Of a stretch of 64,000 nt of DNA, positions 5,394-13,838 are shown piece after piece. The stretch is taken from the NCBI GenBank assembly GCA_017848795.1, contig JAFIHG010000019.1:1-64000 (forward strand), given 5' to 3'. Positions within the stretch are counted from its first letter, which is position 1; every line of letters begins with the position of its first letter. Origin of the DNA: Candidatus Nanopelagicales bacterium (lineage in GTDB: Bacteria; Actinomycetota; Actinomycetes; S36-B12; CAIYMF01). The notes beneath the pieces are model-generated. The model was not told where the DNA came from and searched no databases. It was given only the letters and a program-made list of their open reading frames with translations. Made by a program: the position numbers and the translations under genes.

Positions 5394-6419
5394 TCAGTCC
5401 GCGGGGTGGGTCGCGGCGGCGAGGTGGCAGGCGACCGCATGCGGCCCGCTGCCGGGCAGGATCGCGAGCGGGGTGCCGCGGCAGTCGCCGTCGACACCAG
5501 CGGCCGCCGCGGCGCCGGAGGCGAGCGCCGGGCAGCGTGGATGGAAGCGGCAGCCCGTCGGTACCCGGCTCGGGTCCGGCGGCTCGCCGCTGAGCACGAC
5601 CGGCTCGACCCGGCTGATCTCGGGCACGACCGAGAGCAGCGCCTGCGCGTACGGGTGCAGCGGTTCGGCGAGCAGTGCCTCCGTGGGGCCGATCTCCACG
5701 ACCCGACCGAGGTACATCACGGCGACCCGGTCGGCGATGTTCCACGCCAGTCCCAGGTCGTGCGTGACGACGAGCAAGGACAGCCCGAGCTCGTCGCGCA
5801 ACTTCAACAGCAGCGCGAGGATCTCCCCACGCACGGAGGCGTCGAGGCTGGAGACCGGCTCGTCGGCGACGATCACGTCCGGCTCGAGCACGAGCGCCCC
5901 GGCGATCACGACCCGCTGGCGTTGCCCGCCCGACAACTCGTGGGGATAGCGCAGGAAGAACCGCTCGGGCGGGCGCAACCCGGCCTGCGCGAGGGCCGCC
6001 GAGACCCGCTCCTCCTCGCGGTCGGAAATCCCGTGGATTCGCAAACCTTCGGCGACTGCCTCGTACACGGTGTGCCGCGGGTTCAGCGCGCCGGTCGGGT
6101 CCTGCAGCACCAGTTGCACGCGCCTGCGGTACGCCTTGAGCTCCCGCCCTCGATAGCCGAGCGGTTCCCCGTCCACGAGCACCTCGCCGGCGGTCGGGCG
6201 CTCGAGCCCGAGCAGCGTACGGGCGAGCGTGGTCTTGCCGCACCCGCTCTCGCCGACGAGCGCGAGGATCTCACCGCGCCCGAGCGCCAGGTCCACGCCG
6301 TCCACCGCGTGCGCCGCCGCGCCCCTGCCCCGCCCGCGGAACACGACCTGCACGCCGCGCGCCTCGACGACAGGCACCGCGGTCGCGGTGTGCTCCTCGA
6401 CGGGCACCGACGCCGTCAT
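5394..6419 (-). CDS. Oligopeptide ABC transporter ATP-binding protein (OppF type)
   Basis: The 341-residue product starts at the ATG at 6419, overlapping the previous stop (ATGA). It contains a Walker A (GESGCGKTT), Q-loop region (LVLQDPTGALNPR), ABC signature (LSGGQRQR) and Walker B (VIVADEPVSSLDASV), then the oligopeptide-transporter C-terminal extension with HPYAQALLSVVPE and the cysteine motif TGCRFHPRCP. DppD/F and OppD/F proteins share that extension and can bind an iron-sulfur cluster there. It is the last gene of a five-gene operon and pairs with the next ATPase to drive peptide import. Confidence 0.93.
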   Translation of the reverse strand: MTASVPVEEHTATAVPVVEARGVQVVFRGRGRGAAAHAVDGVDLALGRGEILALVGESGCGKTTLARTLLGLERPTAGEVLVDGEPLGYRGRELKAYRRRVQLVLQDPTGALNPRHTVYEAVAEGLRIHGISDREEERVSAALAQAGLRPPERFFLRYPHELSGGQRQRVVIAGALVLEPDVIVADEPVSSLDASVRGEILALLLKLRDELGLSLLVVTHDLGLAWNIADRVAVMYLGRVVEIGPTEALLAEPLHPYAQALLSVVPEISRVEPVVLSGEPPDPSRVPTGCRFHPRCPALASGAAAAAGVDGDCRGTPLAILPGSGPHAVACHLAAATHPAD

Positions 6420-7399
6420 GCGACGTCCTCGGCACCGGTGACGCGCAGGCAGGCCGCGCTGCGGGCGCCGACCCGCACCGTGGGCGGGTCGACGACCCGG
6501 CACTCGTCCATCACGACCGGGCAGCGTGGATGGAACGAGCACCCGGTCGGCAGGTCGGACGGGAAGGGCGGGTCGCCCGCCAGGCCCGCCGGGGCGTACC
6601 GGAACCGGGGATCCCCGATGCGGGGGAACGCGCTGGCGAGCGCCGCGGAGTACGGGTGCAGCGGGGTGTCGAACACGTCGGCGGCGGGGCCCTGCTCGAC
6701 GATGCGTCCGGCGTACATGACAGCGATCCGGTCGCAGGTGGTCGAGAGGACCGACAGGTCGTGGCTGATGAACACCATCGCCAGGCCGAGTTCCCGTACG
6801 AGCTCGGAGAGCACGTCGAGCACCTGCGCCTGCACCATCACGTCGAGCGCGGTCGTCGGCTCGTCGGCGACGAGGAGCTTGGGCCGGCAGGCGAGCGCCA
6901 TCGCGATCATGATGCGCTGCTTCTGACCGCCGGAGAGCTGGTGCGGGTAGGTGCGGGCGCGCGAGGCGGGCAGCCCGACCTGCTCGAGCAGCTCACCGAC
7001 CCGGTTGTTCGCGGTGCGTTCGGAGACCTGCTTCTCGTGCAGCAGGATCGGCTCGGCGAGCTGCTGGCCGATGCGCTGTACGGGGTTCAGCGCGTGCATC
7101 GCGCCCTGGAAGATGACCGCGGCCTTGCCCCAGCGCACGGCGCGCAGCCGGCCGAAGGACATCTTCATGACGTCCTCGCCATCCAGCAGCACCTGCCCGG
7201 TCACCTTGGCGGTCGGCGGGAGCAGCCGCAGGACCGAGCTGGTGACGGTCGTCTTGCCGCAGCCGGACTCGCCGGCGATCCCGACCGACTCGCCCGCCTC
7301 GACCGCGAGCGAGACGCCGCGTACGGCGGGTACGTCGCCCTCCCGCGAGCGGTACGTGACGTGCACGTCGTCGAACTCGAGCAGTGGCACCGGTCTCAC
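6416..7399 (-). CDS. Oligopeptide ABC transporter ATP-binding protein (OppD type)
   Basis: The 327-residue product starts at a GTG at 7399 that overlaps the permease stop (GTGA); a second GTG four codons on is possible. It shows Walker A (GESGCGKTT), Q-loop (FQGAMHALNPV), signature (LSGGQKQR), Walker B (LLVADEPTTALDV), H-loop (VFISHD) and the C-terminal HPYSAALASAFPRI and TGCSFHPRCP motifs of peptide-type ATPases. It forms the heterodimeric motor with the downstream ATPase. Confidence 0.93.
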   Translation of the reverse strand: MRPVPLLEFDDVHVTYRSREGDVPAVRGVSLAVEAGESVGIAGESGCGKTTVTSSVLRLLPPTAKVTGQVLLDGEDVMKMSFGRLRAVRWGKAAVIFQGAMHALNPVQRIGQQLAEPILLHEKQVSERTANNRVGELLEQVGLPASRARTYPHQLSGGQKQRIMIAMALACRPKLLVADEPTTALDVMVQAQVLDVLSELVRELGLAMVFISHDLSVLSTTCDRIAVMYAGRIVEQGPAADVFDTPLHPYSAALASAFPRIGDPRFRYAPAGLAGDPPFPSDLPTGCSFHPRCPVVMDECRVVDPPTVRVGARSAACLRVTGAEDVA

Positions 7400-8319
7400 G
7401 CCCCCTGTCCGTGCGGGTCGAGGATGTCCTCCAGCGCTCGTCCCACGAGGTTGAACGCGAGCACGACGAGAACGACGCAGATGCCGGGGGGTGCCAGGTA
7501 CCACCACGCGCCCTGCGAGATCGCCCCCGCGGAGAACGCGTCGTCGAGGATCGATCCCCACGAGACCGCGGTCGGGTCGCCGAGGCCGAGGAACGAGAGC
7601 GTCGTCTCCGAGAGGATCGAGATCGACACTGCGAGCGTGGTGTTGGCGAGCACGAGCGGCATCACGTTGGGCAGCACGTGCCGGGTCATCTGGTGGGTGT
7701 TCCCCGCGCCGAGCGCACGCGCCCGCTCCAGGTACGGGCGGCCCTCCACCGAGAGGGTCTGCGCCCGGATCAACCGGGCGGTTCCCGGCCAGGAGGTGAC
7801 GCCGATGACGATGATGATGTTGAGCAGGCTGCGGCCGAGCACGGTGGCGAGCACGATCGCGAGCGGCAGGAACGGGATCACGAGGAACCAGTCGGTGAAC
7901 CGGTCCAGCAGCCCGCCGAACACTCCCCGGTAGTGGCCGGCCATGATCCCGACCGCGGTCCCGATCACCATCGAGATCACCGTGGCGCACAGCCCGACCA
8001 GCAGCGAGATCCGCGAACCCCAGGCGACGAGAGCGAGCACGTTGCGACCGGAGTCGTCGGTGCCGAGCCAGTACTGCGCGGACGGGGGGTCGTACACCCC
8101 GCCGGTCGCTTGCGTGACGTCGAGCTCGGAGCTGCTGAACAGCAGCGGTGTGAGCAGCGCGAGCAGGACGAACAACCCCATGAGCACCAGGCCGGCCATC
8201 CCCGCGCGGTTGCGGCGGAACTGCCCGGCCAGCCGTCCCCAGGCGCGACGCCGGCGGGCCCACACGATGGCCCGCGGCGACAGCGTCCGCGGGTCGACCG
8301 CCGTCGTCTGTCCTGTCAT
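7396..8319 (-). CDS. Oligopeptide ABC transporter permease (OppC/DppC type)
   Basis: The 307-residue product has an N-terminal cytoplasmic stretch, a first membrane helix (GLVLMGLFVLLALLTPLLF), a periplasm-facing loop with YWLGTDDSGRNVL, the marker of DppC-type permeases, and further helices with the EAA coupling loop (ERARALGAGNTHQMTRHVLPN). Its ATG at 8319 overlaps the stop of a micro-ORF rather than the stop of the other permease gene, an unusual junction described separately. It pairs with the permease encoded at 8470-9513. Confidence 0.93.
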   Translation of the reverse strand: MTGQTTAVDPRTLSPRAIVWARRRRAWGRLAGQFRRNRAGMAGLVLMGLFVLLALLTPLLFSSSELDVTQATGGVYDPPSAQYWLGTDDSGRNVLALVAWGSRISLLVGLCATVISMVIGTAVGIMAGHYRGVFGGLLDRFTDWFLVIPFLPLAIVLATVLGRSLLNIIIVIGVTSWPGTARLIRAQTLSVEGRPYLERARALGAGNTHQMTRHVLPNVMPLVLANTTLAVSISILSETTLSFLGLGDPTAVSWGSILDDAFSAGAISQGAWWYLAPPGICVVLVVLAFNLVGRALEDILDPHGQGA

Positions 8320-8466
8320 TCGGGGCCCCCGCGGCGTTGTCTGGCGGAGGAGCGTAGCGGGGGAGCCGGAGAACGTCGTGGGGCTGTCATTCGGGGCCCC
8401 CGCGGCGTTGTCTGGCGGAGGAGCCCGGCGGGAGGTGCTGCGGGGGAGCTGGAGAACGTCGTGGGG
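8314..8466. repeat. Tandem duplication in the permease gene junction
   Basis: Two copies, 8314-8383 (70 bp) and 8384-8466 (83 bp), share the blocks CATTCGGGGCCCCCGCGGCG, TTGTCTGGCGGAGGAGC and GGAGAACGTCGTGGGG. The second copy has about 13 extra bases in the middle. Each copy contains a translation start, so the duplication produced two chained micro-ORFs. Confidence 0.95.
8316..8390 (-). CDS. Micro-ORF 2 (24 residues) coupled to the OppC-type permease
   Basis: An ATG at 8390 overlaps the stop of micro-ORF 1 (ATGA), and its own TGA (8318-8316) overlaps the ATG of the OppC-type permease in the same way. The product starts MTAPRRSPAPP and ends ARQRRGGPE, basic and proline-rich, with no known domain. 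It is a shorter copy of micro-ORF 1. Whether the peptide matters is unknown; the chain could simply carry ribosomes to the permease start. Confidence 0.4.
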   Translation of the reverse strand: MTAPRRSPAPPLRSSARQRRGGPE

Positions 8467-8473
8467 TTGTCAT
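8387..8473 (-). CDS. Micro-ORF 1 (28 residues) coupled to the OppB-type permease
   Basis: The ATG at 8473 overlaps the TGA that ends the OppB-type permease gene, and its stop overlaps the start of micro-ORF 2. The product begins MTTPRRSPAPPQ and ends ARQRRGGPE. Nine N-terminal and nine C-terminal residues are nearly identical to micro-ORF 2, and in-frame indels separate them, so both reading frames survived the duplication. There is no similarity I recognise. Confidence 0.4.
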   Translation of the reverse strand: MTTPRRSPAPPQHLPPGSSARQRRGGPE

Positions 8474-9513
8474 GATCTGACCCGGGGGTCGAGCTTGGCG
8501 TAGAGCAGATCCGCGACGAGGTTGGCCAGGATCACGGCGCCGGAGAACAGCAGGAACAGCGACTGCAGCACCGGTACGTCCGGTCCGTCGAGGGCGTCGA
8601 CGGTGAGCGAGCCGAGCCCCTGGATGGAGAAGACGTACTCGATCGTGATCGCACCGCCGACGACGAAGCCGAGGTTCAGGAAGATGAGCGTGGTGGTGGG
8701 CAGCAGCGCGTTCGGCACGGCGTGCCGGCGGCGTACCAGCGCGTCGCGCAGGCCCTTGGCGCGAGCGGTCTGCAGGTAGTCCTGGCCCATCTCGTCGATC
8801 AGGGATGCGCGCATGACAAGTGAGTACTCGGCGAGGTAGATGACGGCGAGCGTCGTGACCGGCAGCGTGAGATGCCAGGCGACGTCGAGCCAGCCGGCCG
8901 GGGTGCTCGTGTCGACGCCGGGGGTGGAGAGCCCACCGATCGGGAAGATGCCCGGCAGCCCGAACACACCGACCGCGAAGACGATCAGCAGGATCATGCC
9001 GAACCAGAACTCCGGCATGGAGTACAGCACGAGCGTCGTGGTCGTCGAGACCTTGTCGAAGCGCTGCCCGCGCCGCCAGCCGGAGCGGATCCCGAGCCAG
9101 ACTCCGAGGATGGTGGCGAGGATCGTGGCGGTGCCGACGAGCAGCAGCGTCGGCCAGATCCGCGGCAGGATCACGTCCCACGGCGGGATGCCGTACTTCA
9201 CCGAGTCCAGCGTCTGGGCGAACGGGTTCTTGATGTAGTCGAGGAACTGCGCGCCCAGCGGCTGGTCGAGCTGGGTGCGCAACGCGCGCATCATTGCCTG
9301 GTCCACGTCGCGGCCGCGGGTATAGAGCGAGATCGGGTCGCCGGGCAGCATCCGGAACAGGAAGAAGTTGAAGACGACGACGAAGACGAACGTTCCGGCG
9401 GATCCGAGCACGCGGCTCAGGACGTAACGCCCACCGGGGCCCAGCCCCCACCGGCCGCGGGCGGGGGAGGGCGCCGGGGTGGGCGCGGCGGCGGGTTCTG
9501 CGACGAGGGCCAC
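8470..9513 (-). CDS. Oligopeptide ABC transporter permease (OppB/DppB type)
   Basis: The 347-residue product starts at a GTG at 9513. After a proline/alanine-rich leader it has the OppB-type N-terminus (YVLSRVLGSAGTFVFVVVFN then FRMLPGDPI), a large extracytoplasmic loop, and helices ending in the EAA loop region (YLQTARAKGLRDALVRRRHAVPNAL). It lies 43 bp after the binding-protein gene and leads by ATGA overlap into micro-ORF 1. It forms the membrane channel with the OppC-type permease. Confidence 0.93.
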   Translation of the reverse strand: MALVAEPAAAPTPAPSPARGRWGLGPGGRYVLSRVLGSAGTFVFVVVFNFFLFRMLPGDPISLYTRGRDVDQAMMRALRTQLDQPLGAQFLDYIKNPFAQTLDSVKYGIPPWDVILPRIWPTLLLVGTATILATILGVWLGIRSGWRRGQRFDKVSTTTTLVLYSMPEFWFGMILLIVFAVGVFGLPGIFPIGGLSTPGVDTSTPAGWLDVAWHLTLPVTTLAVIYLAEYSLVMRASLIDEMGQDYLQTARAKGLRDALVRRRHAVPNALLPTTTLIFLNLGFVVGGAITIEYVFSIQGLGSLTVDALDGPDVPVLQSLFLLFSGAVILANLVADLLYAKLDPRVRS

Positions 9514-9556
9514 GTCTGCCTCGACTACCCGCGGGCGCGGCTGGTCACGGCGCCCG

Positions 9557-11464
9557 CTACTCCCGGTCGTCCTGGTCGGTGGCCTTGCGGCGGGCCAGGC
9601 CGAACCCGGCGCCGCCCGCGATCAGGACGAGCACGATGATGCCCACGATCAGGCCCCAGCTGGTGCCGCTGCCGCTCGTGGCGCCGGCGGCTGCGGTGCC
9701 GTCGGTGCTCCCACCCGTATCGGCGCTCACCGGCTTGATGTTGTCGTACGACCAGGTGCCCCACTGGAACAGCAGCACGCCGTCCGGGCTCGGCTGCGGC
9801 ACGAAACCGGTGAACCGGTCGGAGCGGTACGCCTGCGGGTCGGTGTAGTAGTACGTCACGACGTACGGCGTCTGGTCGTACAGGATCTGCTGCATCTGCT
9901 TGACGATCTCGGCCCGCTTGGCCGGGTCCGTCTCGGTCGACTGCTGCTCGTACAGCTTGTCGTACGCCGGGTCGCAGAAGAACGAGTCGGACAGGTCGGG
10001 GTAGATGGTCCCGCCGTCCTTGTACGAGCGCTTGCCGCAGGTGAAGGTCGAGAGCTGGTAGTCGGGGTCCGGGTCGACGACCCAGCCCCACTCGAACATG
10101 TCGTAGTTGCCCTGGCCGATCTTCTCGGTCAGCGGGCTGTCGCCGAGGTTGGTGACGGTGACCTGGATGCCGACCGCCGCGAGGTAACCCTTGATGAACT
10201 CCACGGACTTCTTGGAGGTGGTGGAGTTGGACCGGCCGAAGAGCCGGAAGGAGAGCGGCTGCCCGTCGGCCGAGACGCGCACGTTGTCCGGGCCCATCTT
10301 GTAGCCGGCGGCGTCGAGCAGCTGGCCGGCCTTGTCCGGGTCGTAGCCCACCGGGTCCGCCGGGTCGAGGTGCAGCAGCGGGTAGTTCGGCGGGATGACG
10401 GTCGAGCCGGGCGAGCCGAGCCCGCCGAGCACCTTGTCGACCAGCGCCTGGCGGTCGATCGCCCAGGCCATCGCCTGGCGCAGCTTGGGATCCTTGAGCA
10501 GCGGGTTCCCGTCACCGATCGGGGTGCCGTCCGCGAGTGCGGCGCCGGTGTTGAAGGCGAGCTCGTTGAACCCGGGGTACGCCGCGGAGACCGTCCCGAT
10601 TCCCGCGACGTCCTTGAGCGAGTTGAAGACGTTCGGGGTCAGGCTGTCCGCGAAGTCGATCTCACCCTTCTTCAGCGCCTGCGCCTCGGAGTCCTCGTTC
10701 CCGTAGACGCGGAACACGACCTCGTCGATCGCCGGCTTGCCTGCCCAGTAGTTCGGGTTCGCCTCCATCCGGATGAACTGGCCGACCTGCCGCTCGACGA
10801 AGACGAACGGGCCGCCGGAGACGATGGGGTTGCCGGGGGTGGGCTCGTTCTTGAACTTCTTGACGTCGGCCTCGGAGATGTCCTTCCAGACGTGCTCGGG
10901 CAGGATGTAGATCGCGAGGTGCAGCATGACCGGGGTCGGCTTCTTGAGCTTGACGACGAGGGTCGTGTCGTCGGGTGCCTCGGCCTTGATGATGTTGGTG
11001 ACGTAGCTGCCGTAGTTGATCCGCTCGTACCGGCCGTTCTTGACCCGGTTGATGCTGTACGCGGCGTCGGCGGCCGTCATCGGCTGCCCGTCGCTCCACT
11101 TCATCCCGGGCCGGATCTTGTAGGTCCAGGTGAGCTTGTCGGCCGACTCCTCCCAGCTCTCGGCCATCCCGGGGACGGTGCTGAAGTCCTCGGCCGAGTA
11201 GTCGGTGAGCGTCGGGTACATCATCTGGAAGATCTCGTACGCCTCCGCGACGATCCCGGTGAACGGGTTCGCGGAGTCGATGTCGGTCGTCATCCCGATC
11301 GTGAAGGTGACCTTGCCGCCCGCCGCCCCGCCGGTCGGGGCCGGCGTCGCGGATTCCGCGATCGCGCTCGGCGCCGCGACGGCGGCCAGGCCGAGCACCA
11401 GCGCGCCGGCGCCGGCGGCGGCGAGCAGTCGGGTACGGAGCGATCGTCGTGCCGTCAGGGACAT
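9557..11464 (-). CDS. Peptide ABC transporter substrate-binding protein with C-terminal membrane anchor
   Basis: The 635-residue family 5 (OppA/DppA-like) binding protein starts at an ATG with GAGGAA upstream. A signal peptide (residues 1 to about 36) lacks a lipobox cysteine. The mature part has SBP family 5 landmarks: MAESWEESADKLTWTYKIRPG, then KWSDGQPMTAADAAYSINRV, and KLRQAMAWAIDRQALVDKV. The C-terminus is a Gly/Thr/Ser linker, a hydrophobic helix (WGLIVGIIVLVLIAGGAGFG) and a basic ARRK stop-transfer, so the protein is held in the membrane from its C-terminal end instead of by lipid. It is the first gene of the operon. Confidence 0.9.
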   Translation of the reverse strand: MSLTARRSLRTRLLAAAGAGALVLGLAAVAAPSAIAESATPAPTGGAAGGKVTFTIGMTTDIDSANPFTGIVAEAYEIFQMMYPTLTDYSAEDFSTVPGMAESWEESADKLTWTYKIRPGMKWSDGQPMTAADAAYSINRVKNGRYERINYGSYVTNIIKAEAPDDTTLVVKLKKPTPVMLHLAIYILPEHVWKDISEADVKKFKNEPTPGNPIVSGGPFVFVERQVGQFIRMEANPNYWAGKPAIDEVVFRVYGNEDSEAQALKKGEIDFADSLTPNVFNSLKDVAGIGTVSAAYPGFNELAFNTGAALADGTPIGDGNPLLKDPKLRQAMAWAIDRQALVDKVLGGLGSPGSTVIPPNYPLLHLDPADPVGYDPDKAGQLLDAAGYKMGPDNVRVSADGQPLSFRLFGRSNSTTSKKSVEFIKGYLAAVGIQVTVTNLGDSPLTEKIGQGNYDMFEWGWVVDPDPDYQLSTFTCGKRSYKDGGTIYPDLSDSFFCDPAYDKLYEQQSTETDPAKRAEIVKQMQQILYDQTPYVVTYYYTDPQAYRSDRFTGFVPQPSPDGVLLFQWGTWSYDNIKPVSADTGGSTDGTAAAGATSGSGTSWGLIVGIIVLVLIAGGAGFGLARRKATDQDDRE

Positions 11465-11659
11465 CTGCGTTCCTCTACGAAGTCGCCAGCGAGCCCGGCT
11501 CGATCCCAGCCCCTGAACGGTCGGTCAACTGCTGCTGCATTTCATACACCAACGGGCGCGGTTTCGGGAGTGTCCTGCCGATACCTGAGACGCTTTTGTG
11601 TCCGAACCGCGATTCGCCCGGAAGATCTCCGGTCCGCCGCTCGTGCGGCTCGCTAGCGT

Positions 11660-13804
11660 GTGCCCGTGGTCATCAAGGACAACGCCCCGGAGCGAGCGGT
11701 GGTTCCCCCCCTGGCACCCCGCCGCGAGCGCCCGACGTCGAACTCGGGACGGGTCGACCCGTACGGCTGGATGACCGACCCGGCCGATCCACCGCTCGCC
11801 GCCTATCTGCAGGCCGAGCGCGACTACTACGACGCGCGGACCGCCGGCCTGCGCCCGCTGGTCGACGAGCTGGCCGCCGAGATGGTCGCCCGGGTCCCGG
11901 ACCAGGAGCCCAGCGCGCCGTGGGAGCAGGGCGGGTACCGCTACCAGTACGTCTACCCGGCGGGCGCCGACCACCCGCGCCTGGTGCGCAGCGCTGCCGG
12001 CGGCGCAGCGCGGACGCTGCTCGATCTGCAGCGCGTGGCGGACGCGGGCGGCACCGGGTACTGCGAGACCGGCCTGGTGCAGGTCAGCCCGGACGGGCAG
12101 CTGCTCGCCTGGTCGGTCGACCTGTCCGGCGACGAGGTGTACGAGCTGCGCTTCCGCGACCTGCGCACCGGGCGCGACCTGGTCGACGTGGTGCCGCGCA
12201 GCTACTACGGCGGCGCCTGGTCCGCCGACAGCAGCGCCTTCCTCTACACGGTGCACGACGACGCGTACCGGCCGTACCAGGTGCGCCGCCACGTCCTCGG
12301 CACCGACCCCGCCGACGACCCTGTCGTGCTCGAAGAGGACGACGAGCGCTTCGAGGTGGAGGTCGACGCGTCCCGTACGGGGGCGTGGGTCGTGATCCGG
12401 CTTGTCGCGCGCGGCACCACCGAGGAGTGGTTGCTCGCGAGCGCCGACCTCGCCGCCGCGCCGGAGGTGGTGCGGTCCCGGCAGACCGGTGTCGAGTACG
12501 CCCTCGAGCACGCGCCCGGCCACGGCCCGGACGGTGAGGACGGCTTCCTGGTGGTGACCAACCTCGGTGCGCCGGAGTTCCGCCTGGCATGGGCCCCGGT
12601 GACCGACCCCGCGCGGTGGACGGAGGTGCTCGCCGAGGACCCGGCGGTGCGGCTGCACGGTGTCGACGCGTTCGCCGGCGGCTACCTGCTCAGCGTGCGG
12701 CAGGACGGTGCGGCGGCGCTGCGGGTGCACCCCTCGGGTGCCGCGCCGTACCCCATCCGCTGTGAGGTCGCGGGCGGCATGGCGCGGATGGGTCGCAACG
12801 AGGAGTACGACAGCGACACCGCGACGGTGGTGCTCGAGTCGTTCCTCGACCCGGCCGTGCACCTGGACGTGACGCTCGCGACCGGCGCCCGGGCCGAGCG
12901 GCACCGCAGCGTCGCCGTCGGGGTCGAGGGTGGGGCGTACCGCAGCGAGCGGCTGCTGGTGCCGCGGCCCGACGGCGCGCAGGTGCCGGTCGTCGTGATG
13001 CGGCACCGCGACACCGACCTCAATGGCACCGCACCGTGTCTGCTGTACGGGTACGGCTCGTACGAGGCCAGCTGCGACCCGGACTGGGGCATCGACTGGT
13101 GGCGCACGCTGCCCTCCCTGCTGGACCGCGGCGTCGTGTTCGCCGTCGGTCACCCGCGCGGCGGTGGCGAGCAGGGCCGCAGGTGGTGGCTCGACGGGCA
13201 CCTCGGCGCCAAGCCGAACACCTTCGACGATCAGGCGGCCGTCGCCGACTTCCTGGCCGACGGCCCGGTCGACGGCGCCCGGATCGTGACCCGCGGGCTG
13301 TCGGCGGGCGGGTTGCTGCAGGGCGCGCTCTACGGACGGCGCCCGGACCGGTTCGCCGGCGTGCTGGCCGAGGTGCCCTTCGTGGACGTGATCACCACGA
13401 TGCTCGACCCGTCCCTCCCGCTCACGGTCACCGAGTGGGAGGAGTGGGGCGACCCGCGCGAGCCGGACGCCTACGAGGTGATGGCGTCGTACTCGCCGAT
13501 CGACAATCGGCCCCCGGTCGCGGCGCGCCCGCCGCTGCTGGCGACCGGTGCGGTGCATGACCCGCGCGTACTCGTGCGCGAGCCGGCCAAGTGGGTCGCC
13601 GCGCTGCGCCACGACGACCCCGACGCCGGGCGCGGCACGTATCCCGGCTCGCCGGTCTCGCCGCGTACCGTGCTGTTCCGCTGCGAGACCGGCGCGGGCG
13701 CCCACGCCGGCCCGCCCGGGCGGTACGGGCAGCTGCACTACGAGGCCGAGGTGCTCGCCTGGTGCCTCGCGGCGATGGGCGCCGCCGTACCACCCGCTCG
13801 CTAG
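11660..13804 (+). CDS. Prolyl oligopeptidase family serine peptidase (S9A, PtrB-like)
   Basis: The 714-residue product starts at a GTG at 11660. The N-terminal part is a beta-propeller (DPYGWMTDPADPPLAAYLQA, then repeated blades). The C-terminal alpha/beta-hydrolase carries the triad S548 (GLSAGG), D634 (AVHDPRV) and H682 (GAGAHAGPPGRY). CLLYGYGSYEASCDPDW is the oxyanion-region motif of oligopeptidase B. There is no signal peptide, so it acts in the cytoplasm on short imported peptides. It is transcribed divergently from the peptide transporter, and the 195-bp gap between them must hold both promoters. Confidence 0.92.
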   Translation: MPVVIKDNAPERAVVPPLAPRRERPTSNSGRVDPYGWMTDPADPPLAAYLQAERDYYDARTAGLRPLVDELAAEMVARVPDQEPSAPWEQGGYRYQYVYPAGADHPRLVRSAAGGAARTLLDLQRVADAGGTGYCETGLVQVSPDGQLLAWSVDLSGDEVYELRFRDLRTGRDLVDVVPRSYYGGAWSADSSAFLYTVHDDAYRPYQVRRHVLGTDPADDPVVLEEDDERFEVEVDASRTGAWVVIRLVARGTTEEWLLASADLAAAPEVVRSRQTGVEYALEHAPGHGPDGEDGFLVVTNLGAPEFRLAWAPVTDPARWTEVLAEDPAVRLHGVDAFAGGYLLSVRQDGAAALRVHPSGAAPYPIRCEVAGGMARMGRNEEYDSDTATVVLESFLDPAVHLDVTLATGARAERHRSVAVGVEGGAYRSERLLVPRPDGAQVPVVVMRHRDTDLNGTAPCLLYGYGSYEASCDPDWGIDWWRTLPSLLDRGVVFAVGHPRGGGEQGRRWWLDGHLGAKPNTFDDQAAVADFLADGPVDGARIVTRGLSAGGLLQGALYGRRPDRFAGVLAEVPFVDVITTMLDPSLPLTVTEWEEWGDPREPDAYEVMASYSPIDNRPPVAARPPLLATGAVHDPRVLVREPAKWVAALRHDDPDAGRGTYPGSPVSPRTVLFRCETGAGAHAGPPGRYGQLHYEAEVLAWCLAAMGAAVPPAR

Positions 13805-13838
13805 GCTGCCGGGAATCGTGGGCGACGGTAGGGGCGGC

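Noticed and set aside
9479-11656. Long open frame (725 codons) antisense to the peptide-binding protein
   Set aside because: Its translation is Arg/Gly/Val/Asp-rich low-complexity with no domain, the typical shadow of a GC-rich gene on the opposite strand.
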